Source: Methanocatella intestini
GTDB taxonomy: Archaea > Methanobacteriota > Methanobacteria > Methanobacteriales > Methanobacteriaceae
Direction: 5' to 3' (one strand)
NCBI RefSeq assembly: GCF_002252585.1
Contig: NZ_NQLD01000014.1
Length of the DNA: 64,000 nt
Part shown: positions 17,595-27,241 of the stretch, in pieces
Layout: every line of letters begins with the position of its first letter
How positions within the stretch are numbered: the stretch's first letter is position 1
Translations under genes and position numbers: made by a program
The notes under the pieces: model-generated
The model's database searches: none
Told to the model about the DNA's origin: nothing
Seen by the model: the letters and a program-made list of their open reading frames with translations, nothing else

Positions 17595-17791
17595 CAAAAT
17601 CCTCGATATTATTCAATTAACATAAAATCAATTACATCAACTGAATTTATTATTTAAAAAACTTATTTAAATTTATAAGAATGTTAAAGAAATAAAAATA
17701 TTTTAGGCAAAACCATCAATACTTTTATTAATTTATATCTATTATTTTTAACATTATTAAATATTATGCATTTAAAAAAAAATTAGAAAAA

Positions 17792-17812
17792 ATAAAGTCT
17801 ATTGGACTTTAT
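17792..17812 (-). terminator. hairpin terminator at the topA stop
   Basis: ataaagtc (17792-17799) and gactttat (17805-17812) form an 8-bp stem with a 5-base loop that includes the topA stop codon. On the minus strand, T-rich sequence follows (17773-17790). Confidence 0.5.
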
Positions 17813-19949
17813 CTTTTAACTCATCTAAAGAACAGGTAAAGCGACATTTTGGAAATCCTCTGCAACCAACAAATTCCCCATACCTTCCAGACCTTTTAAT
17901 CAGTTCTTTACCACAGCTAGGGCACACACCAACTACTTTCATCTCACGAGGCTTAGTATTCTCTTTACCGCAATTAGGGTCAAGACATGCATGTTGACGT
18001 GGCTTACCAAAGGAAATCATAGGCAAACCGCATGTTTTACAAGTTTTCTTTAAGAAATTTACTCCTTTAGGAATGGAATAGGTTACTTTACAGTCAGGAT
18101 AATTAGAGCACCCTACAAAATTACTTTTATTTTTAGGAGAGTATTTTTTAACTAAATTTCCGCCACATTTACATTTGCCGACAATATTACTTTCCTGATA
18201 AGCATCATAAATCTGAGAACCGATTTTAACTTTGTTTTTATCAATGTCGCCTAAAATAACCTTAACTTCTTTTTCACCTTCAGCTACAACACTTTCACGA
18301 GTAGCTTTATCATTATCTATACCCTCAAGTTTATTTTCAAAGTCACGAGTTAACTCTTCACTTGTTAAATTAGAACAGTACTCACTTAAAGTATCAATTA
18401 TGTTTTCACCAAGCTGATTAACCTCAATTTTATTTCCAGATATGTATTTTCTGTCATATAACTTATCAATAATATCTGCACGGGTAGCTTTAGTTCCAAG
18501 TTCCCTTTTTTCGAGCTCCTTAATTAAAGAAGCTTGATTATATCTTGCGGGAGGTTTAGTTTCTTTTTCTTCTGAAACAATCTCATTAACAACAATAGAG
18601 TCCCCTTCTTTAACCTCCGGGAATTTTTCATTATCTATTTTTTTAAATGGATAATGTTCCAGCCATCCTTTATGAGTAACTCTTCTGCGTCTGAATTTGA
18701 ATTTCTCCCCACCGATATCTAAAGTGGTACTCATGGTTTCAAAGGTAGCTGCCTCGAAAAATACTGAAATGAATCTGTAAACAATCAGTTCATAAATTTT
18801 TAATTCATCCTTATCTAACTTATCTGGTAAAATACCCGTTGGGTGAATAGCAGGGTGAGCAGCATCTTCTTTTTTACCTTCATTAGGCTTTAACTTAGCC
18901 GGAAGAGCTGAAATATGTGTTCTAAACTCAGAATTTTTAGATAATTGTAAAAATATGCTTTTAAAATCCAAGCTTTCAGGTAACTTTTGAGATGAAGTAC
19001 GCGGATAAGAAGTATATCCTGCAGTATAAAGGCTTTGAGCAATAGTCTGAGTTTTTTTCGGAGAAAATCCAAAGACATTATAAGCTTCAGATTGCAAACC
19101 GCCTAAATTAAATGGAACTGGTGGTTTTGTAGTGGAATTGGAATATTTGATTTTATCAACAGATGCATCTTTATTTTCACAGTTTGCAAAAATTTCCTCA
19201 GCTCTTTTTTTATCAAATATTTTTCCGTCTACATGATCTGCTTCAATTTCACCGTCAAGTAAAGCTTTGATTAACCAATAAGGTTCCGGTACAAATTTTT
19301 TAATCTCTTTTTCACGGTCTACTAAAATAGACAAAGTTGGAGTCTGAACTCTTCCTGCAGATAACTTTAAAAATCTTTTTTTAGCTGCACTTACAGATTT
19401 CATTAAAGCTTTTGATATGTTTACACCAAAGTAAAAGTCTAAAATATGTCTAGCTATACCGCTGTCTACCTGATGCTGGTCAATAGGTATTCTGTTTTCA
19501 TATGCTTCTACAATATCTTTTTTAGTTAAAGTGGAAAATTTCATTCTTGAAGATTTTGCTATAGCATCATCGCCACATCCATACTTCAATGCATGATATC
19601 CGATTAAAGTCCCTTCAATATCATAATCGCATGCATGAATATAGCTGTCAGCACCTTTGGCATATTTTTTAATAGCTCTTACATAATCTTTAGTATAATT
19701 CTTAGTTTTTTTATCAATTTCAAATAATGGTGCCCAATGCAAATCAAAATAGACTTTTTCTTTTGGATTATCGGGAGTTAAAGAATATAAGTGTCCCACA
19801 GCAGACAATACTGTTATATCCTTACCTTCTCTTTCTAATGTCCAATATTTAACTTTTTTATTATATATGTTCTTTTTAGCTTTAGAAGACAACGCTTTAG
19901 CTATTTTTTCTGCAGATTTTGGTTTTTCGCAAATTATTACTTCATTCAT
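17799..19949 (-). CDS. topA: DNA topoisomerase I (type IA)
   Basis: The enzyme relaxes negative supercoils through a 5'-phosphotyrosine. The N-terminal TOPRIM domain has IICEKPKSAEKIA and the acidic metal site DYDIEGTLIG. The active-site block GYTSYPRTSSQ, with the catalytic tyrosine, lies around residue 314. The C-terminus has three zinc-finger-type units: CKCGGNL...C...C, CKTCGLP...C...C and CPSCGKELI...GC...C. At 716 residues it is a normal archaeal topoisomerase I and lacks the helicase part of reverse gyrase, as expected for a mesophile. It is minus strand, with its own spacing from aglB. Confidence 0.95.
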   Translation of the reverse strand: MNEVIICEKPKSAEKIAKALSSKAKKNIYNKKVKYWTLEREGKDITVLSAVGHLYSLTPDNPKEKVYFDLHWAPLFEIDKKTKNYTKDYVRAIKKYAKGADSYIHACDYDIEGTLIGYHALKYGCGDDAIAKSSRMKFSTLTKKDIVEAYENRIPIDQHQVDSGIARHILDFYFGVNISKALMKSVSAAKKRFLKLSAGRVQTPTLSILVDREKEIKKFVPEPYWLIKALLDGEIEADHVDGKIFDKKRAEEIFANCENKDASVDKIKYSNSTTKPPVPFNLGGLQSEAYNVFGFSPKKTQTIAQSLYTAGYTSYPRTSSQKLPESLDFKSIFLQLSKNSEFRTHISALPAKLKPNEGKKEDAAHPAIHPTGILPDKLDKDELKIYELIVYRFISVFFEAATFETMSTTLDIGGEKFKFRRRRVTHKGWLEHYPFKKIDNEKFPEVKEGDSIVVNEIVSEEKETKPPARYNQASLIKELEKRELGTKATRADIIDKLYDRKYISGNKIEVNQLGENIIDTLSEYCSNLTSEELTRDFENKLEGIDNDKATRESVVAEGEKEVKVILGDIDKNKVKIGSQIYDAYQESNIVGKCKCGGNLVKKYSPKNKSNFVGCSNYPDCKVTYSIPKGVNFLKKTCKTCGLPMISFGKPRQHACLDPNCGKENTKPREMKVVGVCPSCGKELIKRSGRYGEFVGCRGFPKCRFTCSLDELKDKVQ

Positions 19950-20119
19950 TGTACCTGTACCGTTTTTAAATTTTTAAATTATAAAAATTTGTAAATTACT
20001 GATTTAATATTTAAAATAATTAATCCTATAAAAATATTTCTATTGAAATAATTCAGTCTATATGAAGTAGTTTTAAAAATAAGATAAAATCAGTGTAAAA
20101 ATATGAAAATTAAAAATAA

Positions 20120-20269
20120 TTATAAATCTTCTCTGTAAAAACTGTAAAATTCAGCACAGTAATCACAAATCGGATATTTATCATAACGATAGTAAGCAAG
20201 TTCAGACTTATTCATGTCAAATTTCTTACCGCATAAAAAACAAGTTTCAATTTTTTCTTCATCAGACAT
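20120..20269 (-). CDS. small zinc-binding protein, 49 residues
   Basis: This short gene reads MSDEEKIETCFLCGKKFD, then YRYDKYPICDYCAEFYSFY. Two CxxC pairs about 30 residues apart form a likely zinc ribbon. AGGTAAT precedes the ATG and the codon use looks like that of its neighbours. I know no function; similar mini zinc proteins are common in Methanobacteriales. It lies alone between the SerB fusion and topA. Confidence 0.7.
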   Translation of the reverse strand: MSDEEKIETCFLCGKKFDMNKSELAYYRYDKYPICDYCAEFYSFYREDL

Positions 20270-20322
20270 GATATTACCTTAAAAAAAAATAAATAAAAAT
20301 TAAAGTAATTCCAGCAAATTAC

Positions 20323-21915
20323 CTAATTAATATTATATTTTTGTAAAAGTAAGAGCTCTTCAGTAGATAATTTTCCACCATGTTTGAATTTATCAAATAT
20401 TTCTTCAGCCCTTTCTTTTTCTTCACGATTTTTGTTACCGTTAGATGAAGAAGATTTGTTACTGCTGGATCTTCTTTTTCTAGGTCTGTTAGAACCTAAT
20501 TTTTTATTGATAACATGAATATCGCTTAAAATGGATTTGAATTCTTCGTGTTTTGCAGAAGCATTTTTACGAGCTTCAATGAATTTTTTGTGAGCTTCAT
20601 CAGCTGCAGTTCTGATATCATCAGTTTTTCTGAAGTATTTAAGCATTTCTTCATGAGCTGCTTGAGCTTTTTCAGAGAATTCAATAACTTTTTCGTGTTC
20701 TTCTTCAGATAATTTTTTAAGATCTTGTGCTTCACCTTTAACAGATTCATCTTCATGAATTTCCATTAACTGTTTTCTTAAATCATTTGCATTTTTAACA
20801 AGCTGATTTTCTTTTTTAATATCTAAAACACGAGTTTCAATGATTTTATCAATCTTTTTAATCTCATTTTCTATTTTAATTTTGTCACGTTTACCAGAAG
20901 ACCATTCTAAGTTTCTAATTTTATTATTAGCTTCATTACGTGCTTTTTTAGCTTCTTCAACTTGTTTGTTGATTTCGTTACGTTCATTTCTGAATTCAAT
21001 AGCTTTGTTTAAGTTTTCTTTTAATGATGCATTTAATTCATCACGGATTTTACGTTGTTCTTTAGCTATTCTGTTGAACTCTTCTCTTTCTTCAGTAACT
21101 TTAGCTATTTCAGCTTCTTTTTCATCTTTTTGTTTTCTTACACCTTCCATGGTGTCAGCTAAAACAAAATCAGATTCAGGAAGACCGTCTTTTTTAGGTT
21201 TTTCAGCTTCTTCAGTAGATTCTTCAGCTTTTTCTTCTGCTTCTTCTACTTGTTCAGTTTCGTCATCTTCAACAACGTCAGTGGATAATTGATTAATAAT
21301 TTCATCTAAGACTTTGGTTAAGTCTTTTTCATCTACTACAACATCAGCTTTTTCTTTAACAGAATCTTTTGCATTGAAAGCAATTCCAATACCTGCTGAT
21401 TCGATCATGGAAATGTCGTTAGCTCCATCCCCAACTGCAACAACTTCTTCTAAAGAAGTGTCATTACCTTCAATATGTTCTTTTAATATATCTAATTTAG
21501 AACCAGATACTAAAGGTCCAGTTACTTCACCAGTCAATTTACCGTCTTCAACAGTGAAACTATTAGTGTATGCATTTTCAATACCGAGTTTGTCTTTTAC
21601 GGTTTGTGCAACAATATCAAAACTACCACTAATAATAGCTACATCTAATCCTTCTTCTTTTAAACGTGCGATGGTATCTTCAGCACCATTCATTAATGGA
21701 AGTTCATCAGCAACTTTTTGAATATCTTCAACAGAAGTTCCTTCAAGAAGTTTAACTCTATCTTTAATAGAAGTTTCAAAGTCGATTTCTCCTTGCATAG
21801 CTTTTTCAGTGATTTCAGCTATTTCATCTTCAACATTTGCTAATTTCCCTATCTCATCAATTGCTTCTCCATCAATAATAACGTTATCTAAGTCAAATAC
21901 TACAAGTTTAATCAA
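20323..21915 (-). CDS. phosphoserine phosphatase domain fused to long coiled coil
   Basis: Residues 1-210 form a HAD-type SerB domain: FDLDNVIID (nucleophile Asp), IISGSFD, and VAVGDGANDISMIESAGIGIAF. SerB makes L-serine from phosphoserine. After an acidic linker (about 215-245) the rest, about 270 residues, is nearly all charged coiled coil (repeated EEREEFNRIAKEQRK-like heptads), ending in a basic serine-rich segment and a short helix. Ordinary SerB has about 210 residues, so the C-terminal half more than doubles the protein. The coiled coil resembles an archaeal family found alone in other genomes. Whether the enzyme still serves serine synthesis or is scaffolded elsewhere is unknown. It follows TBP. 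Confidence 0.85.
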   Translation of the reverse strand: MIKLVVFDLDNVIIDGEAIDEIGKLANVEDEIAEITEKAMQGEIDFETSIKDRVKLLEGTSVEDIQKVADELPLMNGAEDTIARLKEEGLDVAIISGSFDIVAQTVKDKLGIENAYTNSFTVEDGKLTGEVTGPLVSGSKLDILKEHIEGNDTSLEEVVAVGDGANDISMIESAGIGIAFNAKDSVKEKADVVVDEKDLTKVLDEIINQLSTDVVEDDETEQVEEAEEKAEESTEEAEKPKKDGLPESDFVLADTMEGVRKQKDEKEAEIAKVTEEREEFNRIAKEQRKIRDELNASLKENLNKAIEFRNERNEINKQVEEAKKARNEANNKIRNLEWSSGKRDKIKIENEIKKIDKIIETRVLDIKKENQLVKNANDLRKQLMEIHEDESVKGEAQDLKKLSEEEHEKVIEFSEKAQAAHEEMLKYFRKTDDIRTAADEAHKKFIEARKNASAKHEEFKSILSDIHVINKKLGSNRPRKRRSSSNKSSSSNGNKNREEKERAEEIFDKFKHGGKLSTEELLLLQKYNIN

Positions 21916-21927
21916 TCATACCACCAA

Positions 21928-22473
21928 TTATATTAAATCTAGCTCACTTAATCTATCGTAAGCTCTTTCGACACCTAATTTAGCGTCGCTACGTGTTTTA
22001 GCTCCAGTACAAACAACTTTACCAGAACCAAATAATAATAAAACAACTTTAGGGTCAGATAACCTGTATACTAAACCCGGAAATTGTTCAGGTTCGTATT
22101 CAGTATCTTCAAGCTCTAAAGCTACTGCTTCTAAGTTTAATGTGGATTCTAAGTTTGCAGAAGCCACAATGTTTTGAATTTTAATTTCGAATTCATGAGG
22201 AATTTCAGTATCAATAGTCCTCATTAAATCAACAGTCTTTTTAATAGCTAACTTTGAGTCATCTATAGACTTTGCCCCAGTACAAACAAGCTTACCAGAG
22301 CTGAAAATTAATGCTGCTGTTTTAGGATCTTTAAGTTTAAAAACTAATCCTGGAAACTGTTCACGATTAAAATTAACCCCTTCTAAAGCTTTGGAAACTT
22401 CAGTTAAAACTATATCTTTTCCTATGCTTGCAGAAGCCACAATGTTTTCTATTTTTATATCAACATCGGTCAA
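21928..22473 (-). CDS. tbp: TATA-box-binding protein
   Basis: The 181-residue protein shows the two direct repeats of the TBP saddle: IENIVASASIG...FPGLVFKLKDPKTAALIFSSGK and IQNIVASANLE...FPGLVYRLSDPKVVLLLFGSGK, each closing with VCTGAK. TBP recognises the TATA box and recruits TFB. The start is a TTG seven bases after a strong GGAGG; no ATG is available there. It lies just upstream of the SerB fusion and is likely co-transcribed with it. Confidence 0.97.
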   Translation of the reverse strand: MTDVDIKIENIVASASIGKDIVLTEVSKALEGVNFNREQFPGLVFKLKDPKTAALIFSSGKLVCTGAKSIDDSKLAIKKTVDLMRTIDTEIPHEFEIKIQNIVASANLESTLNLEAVALELEDTEYEPEQFPGLVYRLSDPKVVLLLFGSGKVVCTGAKTRSDAKLGVERAYDRLSELDLI

Positions 22474-22648
22474 TTTAAAACCTCCAATTAATTATTAAAA
22501 TGAGTATCAGTAAAGATTTAAAATCATTAAATTTTTACTAATTAAATATTTTATTTAAATAGTATATAAACTTATGTTTATTTATAAACTAAAATCAAAA
22601 ATATAGTATAAACATATTTTTTAAAAGTATTATTAAGGTCTGATAGAA

Positions 22649-23188
22649 ATGATAGAAGTTGAAGTAAAAGCTAAAATTGATAATTTTGAAGATATGAGGG
22701 AAAAATTAAATAATCTAGGGGCTGTTAAAACTAAAGAAGAATTTCAGGAAGATATTTATTTCAATAGCCCCATTGTAGATTTTGCTAAAACCGATGAAGC
22801 CCTAAGAATAAGAACAACAAAACAAAACAACGAAAAACACATTTTCATAACATATAAAGGAGCTAAAATTGATTCTAAAAGTAAAACACGTGAAGAAATA
22901 GAATTTGGAATTGAAGACAGCGAAAAATGTGCAAAAACATTTGAACATATAGGATTTAAAAAAGTCAGAACTGTCCGTAAAAATCGTGAATATTATGCTT
23001 ATAAAAACTTTGAAATAAGTTTAGATGATGTTGAAGGTTTAAGTCCATATATGGAAATTGAAATAGGTCTTGAAGATGGAAATGATTACCAACAATCCCA
23101 AGACAGTATTTTTGAAGTATTTGAACAGCTTGGCATTACAGATGGTTTTGAAAGAACTTCCTATCTGGAACTTTTAGAAAATTTATAA
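22649..23188 (+). CDS. CYTH-domain protein (class IV adenylate cyclase/ThTPase-like)
   Basis: The 179-residue product opens with the ExExK signature (IEVEVKAKI) and continues with ALRIRTT, HIFITYKGAK, SKTREEIEFGIED and SLDDVEGLSPYMEIEIG, the acidic and basic strands of the CYTH tunnel. CYTH proteins bind triphosphate compounds with metal; activities range from adenylate cyclase (CyaB) to thiamine triphosphatase and polyphosphatase. The substrate here is unknown. It leads a plus-strand run into aksA. Confidence 0.88.
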   Translation: MIEVEVKAKIDNFEDMREKLNNLGAVKTKEEFQEDIYFNSPIVDFAKTDEALRIRTTKQNNEKHIFITYKGAKIDSKSKTREEIEFGIEDSEKCAKTFEHIGFKKVRTVRKNREYYAYKNFEISLDDVEGLSPYMEIEIGLEDGNDYQQSQDSIFEVFEQLGITDGFERTSYLELLENL

Positions 23189-23223
23189 TATAACATACTA
23201 CAATTAATAATTATTAAATATAA

Positions 23224-24411
23224 ATGAGAAGTGATTATTTGCAATATTATATTAGTCATTATAATAAAGAACCTGAATTAAATTTTCCGGATGAAATTAC
23301 AATTTATGATACAACTTTAAGGGACGGTGAACAAACCCCAGGAGTTTGTTTCAGCCCTGAAGAAAAGTTAGAAATTGCTAAAAAATTAGATGAAATTAAA
23401 ATTAAACAGATTGAAGCAGGTTTTCCAATAGTATCTAAAAAAGAACAAGAATCAGTAAAATCTATCACTTCTGAAGGCCTTAATGCACAGATTCTTTCTT
23501 TAGCTAGAACCAAAAAAGAAGACATTGATGCTGCTCTTGACTGTGATGTTGATGGTGTTATTACATTTATGGGGACTTCAGACATCCATTTAGAACACAA
23601 AATGCACATCGGACGTCAGGAAGCACTGAACACATGTATGAATGCTATTGAATATGCTAAAGATCATGGATTATTTGTGGCATTTTCTGCAGAAGATGCA
23701 ACCAGAACTGATTTGGATTTCCTAAAAAGAATATATAACAAAGCTGAAAGCTACGGAGCAGATAGAGTACATATAGCAGATACTACTGGTGCTATAACTC
23801 CACAAGGAATTACTTATTTAGTAAAAGAACTTAAAAAAGATGTAAACATAGATATCGCTCTACACTGTCACAATGATTTTGGTTTGGCGGTTATAAATTC
23901 CATATCCGGTGTATTGGCTGGAGCTAATGGAATTTCCACAACAGTAAACGGTATTGGAGAACGTGCCGGAAATGCCTCTCTTGAAGAGCTAATTATGTCT
24001 CTTAAATTATTATATGGTAAAGACTTAGGATTCAAAACCAAACATATTAAAGAATTATCCGAACTTGTATCAAAAGCCAGCGGACTGCCAATTCCTTACA
24101 ACAAGCCTGTTGTAGGAAATAATGTATTCAGACATGAATCCGGAATCCATGTTGATGCAGTTATTGAAGAACCATTATGTTATGAACCGTATATTCCAGA
24201 ATTAGTAGGGCAAAAAAGACAATTGGTATTAGGTAAACATTCAGGCTGCAGAGCAGTTAGAGCTAAATTAAATGAATGTGACCTGGATGTAAGTGATGAT
24301 ACACTTATTGAAATTGTTAAAAAAGTTAAAAAAAGCAGAGAAGAAGGAACCTACATTAATGATGATGTATTCAAACAGATCGTAAAAAGTTGTAATTATA
24401 AAAAAGAATAG
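23224..24411 (+). CDS. aksA: homocitrate synthase AksA
   Basis: The protein is an alpha-isopropylmalate-synthase-type TIM barrel: IYDTTLRDGEQTPGVCFS at the start, LHCHNDFGLAVINS (metal-binding HxH), VNGIGERAGNASLEE and FRHESGIHVDA. At 395 residues it lacks the C-terminal regulatory domain of LeuA, which fits AksA. AksA condenses 2-oxoglutarate with acetyl-CoA and starts the 2-oxosuberate pathway to coenzyme B. The next gene encodes an aconitase-type large subunit, supporting this. Citramalate synthase is the main alternative. The first ATG is given; a TTG five codons later with a better upstream AGTGAT is possible. Confidence 0.85.
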   Translation: MRSDYLQYYISHYNKEPELNFPDEITIYDTTLRDGEQTPGVCFSPEEKLEIAKKLDEIKIKQIEAGFPIVSKKEQESVKSITSEGLNAQILSLARTKKEDIDAALDCDVDGVITFMGTSDIHLEHKMHIGRQEALNTCMNAIEYAKDHGLFVAFSAEDATRTDLDFLKRIYNKAESYGADRVHIADTTGAITPQGITYLVKELKKDVNIDIALHCHNDFGLAVINSISGVLAGANGISTTVNGIGERAGNASLEELIMSLKLLYGKDLGFKTKHIKELSELVSKASGLPIPYNKPVVGNNVFRHESGIHVDAVIEEPLCYEPYIPELVGQKRQLVLGKHSGCRAVRAKLNECDLDVSDDTLIEIVKKVKKSREEGTYINDDVFKQIVKSCNYKKE

Positions 24412-24420
24412 GTGACAGTT

Positions 24421-25674
24421 TTGAATATTACAGAAAAAATATTATCAGCTAAAGCAAAAAAAGAGGTTACACCTGGAGAAATCATTGAAATTCCAGTTGA
24501 TTTAGCTATGTCTCATGACGGAACATCACCACCAGCTATAAAAACCTTTGAAAAAGTAGCTGCCAAAGTCTGGGACAATGAAAAAATTGCAATTGTATTT
24601 GACCATAACGTTCCTGCAAATACCATAGGATCTGCAGAATTCCAGAAAGTATGCAGAGATTTTATAAAAAAACAGGGCATTGCTAAAAACTACATACACG
24701 GTGACGGAATATGCCACCAGGTACTTCCTGAAAAAGGACTGGTAGAACCTGGAAAAGTTATTGTAGGAGCAGACTCACACACGTGTACTTATGGTGCATA
24801 TGGAGCATTTTCCACAGGAATGGGTGCTACTGATTTAGCTATGGTATATGCTACAGGTAAAACATGGTTTATGGTTCCTGAAGCTATTAAAATGGAAGTT
24901 ACCGGAGAGCTGAATTCCTATACTGCTCCAAAAGACATTATTTTAAAAATCATAGGAGAAGTGGGAATAGCAGGAGCCACTTATAAAACTGCAGAATTCT
25001 GCGGAGAAACCATCGAAAAAATGGGAGTGGAAGGCAGAGCTACAATATGTAATATGGCTATTGAAATGGGAGCTAAAAACGGAATAATGGAACCTAATAA
25101 AGAAGTTATCCAATATGTTTCCCAGAGAACTGGAAAAAAAGAAAGTGAATTGAACATTGTTAAATCTGATAAAGATGCACAGTATTCAAAAGAAATGCAC
25201 TTTGATATAAATGATATGGAACCTCAAATAGCCTGCCCTAATGATGTAGATAATGTTAAAGACATCTCCAAAGTTGAAGGGACAGCTGTTGACCAATGTT
25301 TAATAGGTTCCTGTACAAACGGCAGATTATCTGATTTGAAAGATGCTTATGAAATCTTAAAAGATAATGAAATTAATAATGATACCAGATTACTGATTCT
25401 TCCAGCATCAGCTGAAATTTACAAACAGGCAATACATAAAGGATACATTGATACATTTATAGATGCTGGAGCCATTATCTGCAATCCCGGATGCGGACCT
25501 TGTCTTGGAGGACATATGGGAGTTTTATCTGAAGGTGAAACCTGCGTATCTACAACAAACAGAAATTTCAAAGGAAGAATGGGTGACCCTAAATCTTCAG
25601 TATATCTGGCTAATTCAAAGGTTGTTGCTGCTTCAGCTATTGAAGGAGTTATTACAAATCCTAAAGATTTATAG
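24421..25674 (+). CDS. hacA: homoaconitase/isopropylmalate isomerase-type large subunit
   Basis: This is the large subunit of a two-subunit aconitase-like enzyme: GADSHTCTYGAYGAFSTG with a cluster cysteine, SCTNGRLSDL, and NPGCGPCLGGHMG with the CxxC pair that completes the [4Fe-4S] site. Next to aksA it probably isomerises homocitrate and longer homologues for coenzyme B synthesis; LeuC is the alternative. The small subunit is not adjacent. The frame opens at a GTG (24412) directly after the aksA stop, but that GTG is part of GGTGA, which sits five bases before the TTG at 24421. I take the TTG as start (MNITEKIL). Confidence 0.85.
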   Translation: MNITEKILSAKAKKEVTPGEIIEIPVDLAMSHDGTSPPAIKTFEKVAAKVWDNEKIAIVFDHNVPANTIGSAEFQKVCRDFIKKQGIAKNYIHGDGICHQVLPEKGLVEPGKVIVGADSHTCTYGAYGAFSTGMGATDLAMVYATGKTWFMVPEAIKMEVTGELNSYTAPKDIILKIIGEVGIAGATYKTAEFCGETIEKMGVEGRATICNMAIEMGAKNGIMEPNKEVIQYVSQRTGKKESELNIVKSDKDAQYSKEMHFDINDMEPQIACPNDVDNVKDISKVEGTAVDQCLIGSCTNGRLSDLKDAYEILKDNEINNDTRLLILPASAEIYKQAIHKGYIDTFIDAGAIICNPGCGPCLGGHMGVLSEGETCVSTTNRNFKGRMGDPKSSVYLANSKVVAASAIEGVITNPKDL

Positions 25675-25681
25675 TGAAAAA

Positions 25682-26245
25682 ATGACTATCGAAAAAAATG
25701 AGGCAAATAAACGCCTAATTGAAAAAATAAACAAAGTAGAAGAAAATTATACAAAAAACTTTTCAAATACTCAAAAAATTTTACTGACAACAGACGGCTC
25801 AATTACAGCTATTTTAGATGTGCTGTACGGTAAAATTACATTAAGTACCTTAGAACAGCACTTTGATAATGCAGACGGTGAAATCAGCAAATTAATCCAT
25901 GTTGATGAAGGTGCACAAATCAATTACAGGGAAGTTATAATGCATAAAGACGATGAAAACCTGATTTATGCACTGTCATACATTCCATTAGAACGCCTTA
26001 CTGATGAAATCTGTTGCGATTTGGTTAGAGCAGATATACCAATCGGGAGAATTTTAAAAAATTACCAGATTGAATCAAGAAGGGAAGTAAATAAAATTTA
26101 TATTGAAAAACCTAATGAAAGGTTAAAAGATTTATTTAACACAAAAGAAGATATGCTTGCCAGAGAATATGTAATTATCCATAAAAACAACGTATTGATG
26201 TGGATTAAAGAAGTATTCCCAGTCAGTAAATTTACAAACATTTAA
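25682..26245 (+). CDS. chorismate pyruvate-lyase-like protein (DUF98)
   Basis: The real start is the ATG at 25682, eight bases after the preceding stop, with GTGA just upstream; the open frame runs further back into hacA but that part is antiprotein-like. The 187-residue product has TTDGSITAILDVLYGKITLS, YREVIM, LIYALSYIPLERL and RREVNKIYIEKP, matching the DUF98 family. A Methanocaldococcus member is reported to make 4-hydroxybenzoate from chorismate, a precursor of methanopterin. That role is likely here but inferred. It is in one run with aksA, hacA and FEN-1. Confidence 0.8.
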   Translation: MTIEKNEANKRLIEKINKVEENYTKNFSNTQKILLTTDGSITAILDVLYGKITLSTLEQHFDNADGEISKLIHVDEGAQINYREVIMHKDDENLIYALSYIPLERLTDEICCDLVRADIPIGRILKNYQIESRREVNKIYIEKPNERLKDLFNTKEDMLAREYVIIHKNNVLMWIKEVFPVSKFTNI

Positions 26246-26257
26246 ACAGGTGATAAA

Positions 26258-27241
26258 ATGGGTGTTAAATTAAAAGACATAATCCAGCCAGAACCGATTA
26301 ATTTTAAAGATTTGAAAGGAAGAGCAATCTCTATAGATGCATTTAATACCCTTTATCAGTTTTTGTCTACAATCAGACAAAGAGATGGAAGACCCTTAAG
26401 TGACAGCAATGGAAATATAACTTCCCATTTAAGTGGAATTTTATATAGAAACTCTTCAATGATTGAAAAAGACATAAAACCGATTTATGTGTTTGACGGA
26501 ACCCCATCTTACCTTAAACAGGAAACCATTGACCAGAGAAGACAGACAAGAGAAGAATCTGAAAAAAAATGGAAGGAAGCACTGGCTAAACAGGACACAC
26601 AGGAAGCCAGAAAATATGCAATGAGATCTTCCAAATTATCTCCCTACATTATAGAATCCTCCAAAAAGCTGCTGACAATGATGGGAATACCATACATTGA
26701 AGCATATGGTGAAGGAGAAGCACAGGCAGCTTACCTTGTTGAAAATGGAGATGCATGGGCAGTAGCTTCACAGGATTATGACTGTCTCTTATTCGGAGCC
26801 AAAAGGGTTGTAAGAAACCTTGCCATTAATTCCAACTTAGGAGATCTGGAATATTACAATTTAAAAAGAGTTTTAGATGAACTGGGCATAAATAGAGAAC
26901 AGCTTATTGATATGGGAATACTGATTGGAACTGATTTCAGTGAAGGCTTAAAAGGAGTAGGTGCAAAAACAGCTCTTAAACTGGCTAAAAAAGGAGAACT
27001 TGAAAATAAATTAGCCAAACTTCAGGAAGAGTCATCACATGACATATCTGAAGTCAGAGAAATATTCCTAAATCATAATGTAAATAAGGACTATAAAATC
27101 AGATGGAAAAAGCCTGCTAAAAATGATATTATTGACTTTTTATGTGAAGAACACGGTTTTTCACAGGACAGAGTTTCAAAAGCCTGCGACAAATTAAAAA
27201 ATTTAAATTCAAGCCAGAAAAGCCTTGAAGACTGGTTCTAA
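26258..27241 (+). CDS. fen: flap endonuclease FEN-1
   Basis: FEN-1 cuts 5' flaps in Okazaki fragment maturation and repair. The N-terminal nuclease block (KGRAISIDAFNTLYQFL) and the internal block (GIPYIEAYGEGEAQAAYLV...ASQDYDCLLFGAKRVVRN) hold the metal-binding acids, followed by the helix-hairpin-helix segment IGTDFSEGLKGVGAKTALKL. The protein ends in QKSLEDWF, a PCNA-interacting box. Its length of 327 is normal. GGTGAT precedes the ATG, 12 bases after the DUF98 stop. Confidence 0.96.
   Translation: MGVKLKDIIQPEPINFKDLKGRAISIDAFNTLYQFLSTIRQRDGRPLSDSNGNITSHLSGILYRNSSMIEKDIKPIYVFDGTPSYLKQETIDQRRQTREESEKKWKEALAKQDTQEARKYAMRSSKLSPYIIESSKKLLTMMGIPYIEAYGEGEAQAAYLVENGDAWAVASQDYDCLLFGAKRVVRNLAINSNLGDLEYYNLKRVLDELGINREQLIDMGILIGTDFSEGLKGVGAKTALKLAKKGELENKLAKLQEESSHDISEVREIFLNHNVNKDYKIRWKKPAKNDIIDFLCEEHGFSQDRVSKACDKLKNLNSSQKSLEDWF

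Noticed and set aside
25463..25681. Upstream extension of the DUF98 gene into the end of hacA
   Set aside because: It overlaps the conserved C-terminus of the aconitase-type subunit. The ATG at 25682 has its own ribosome binding site and matches family length.
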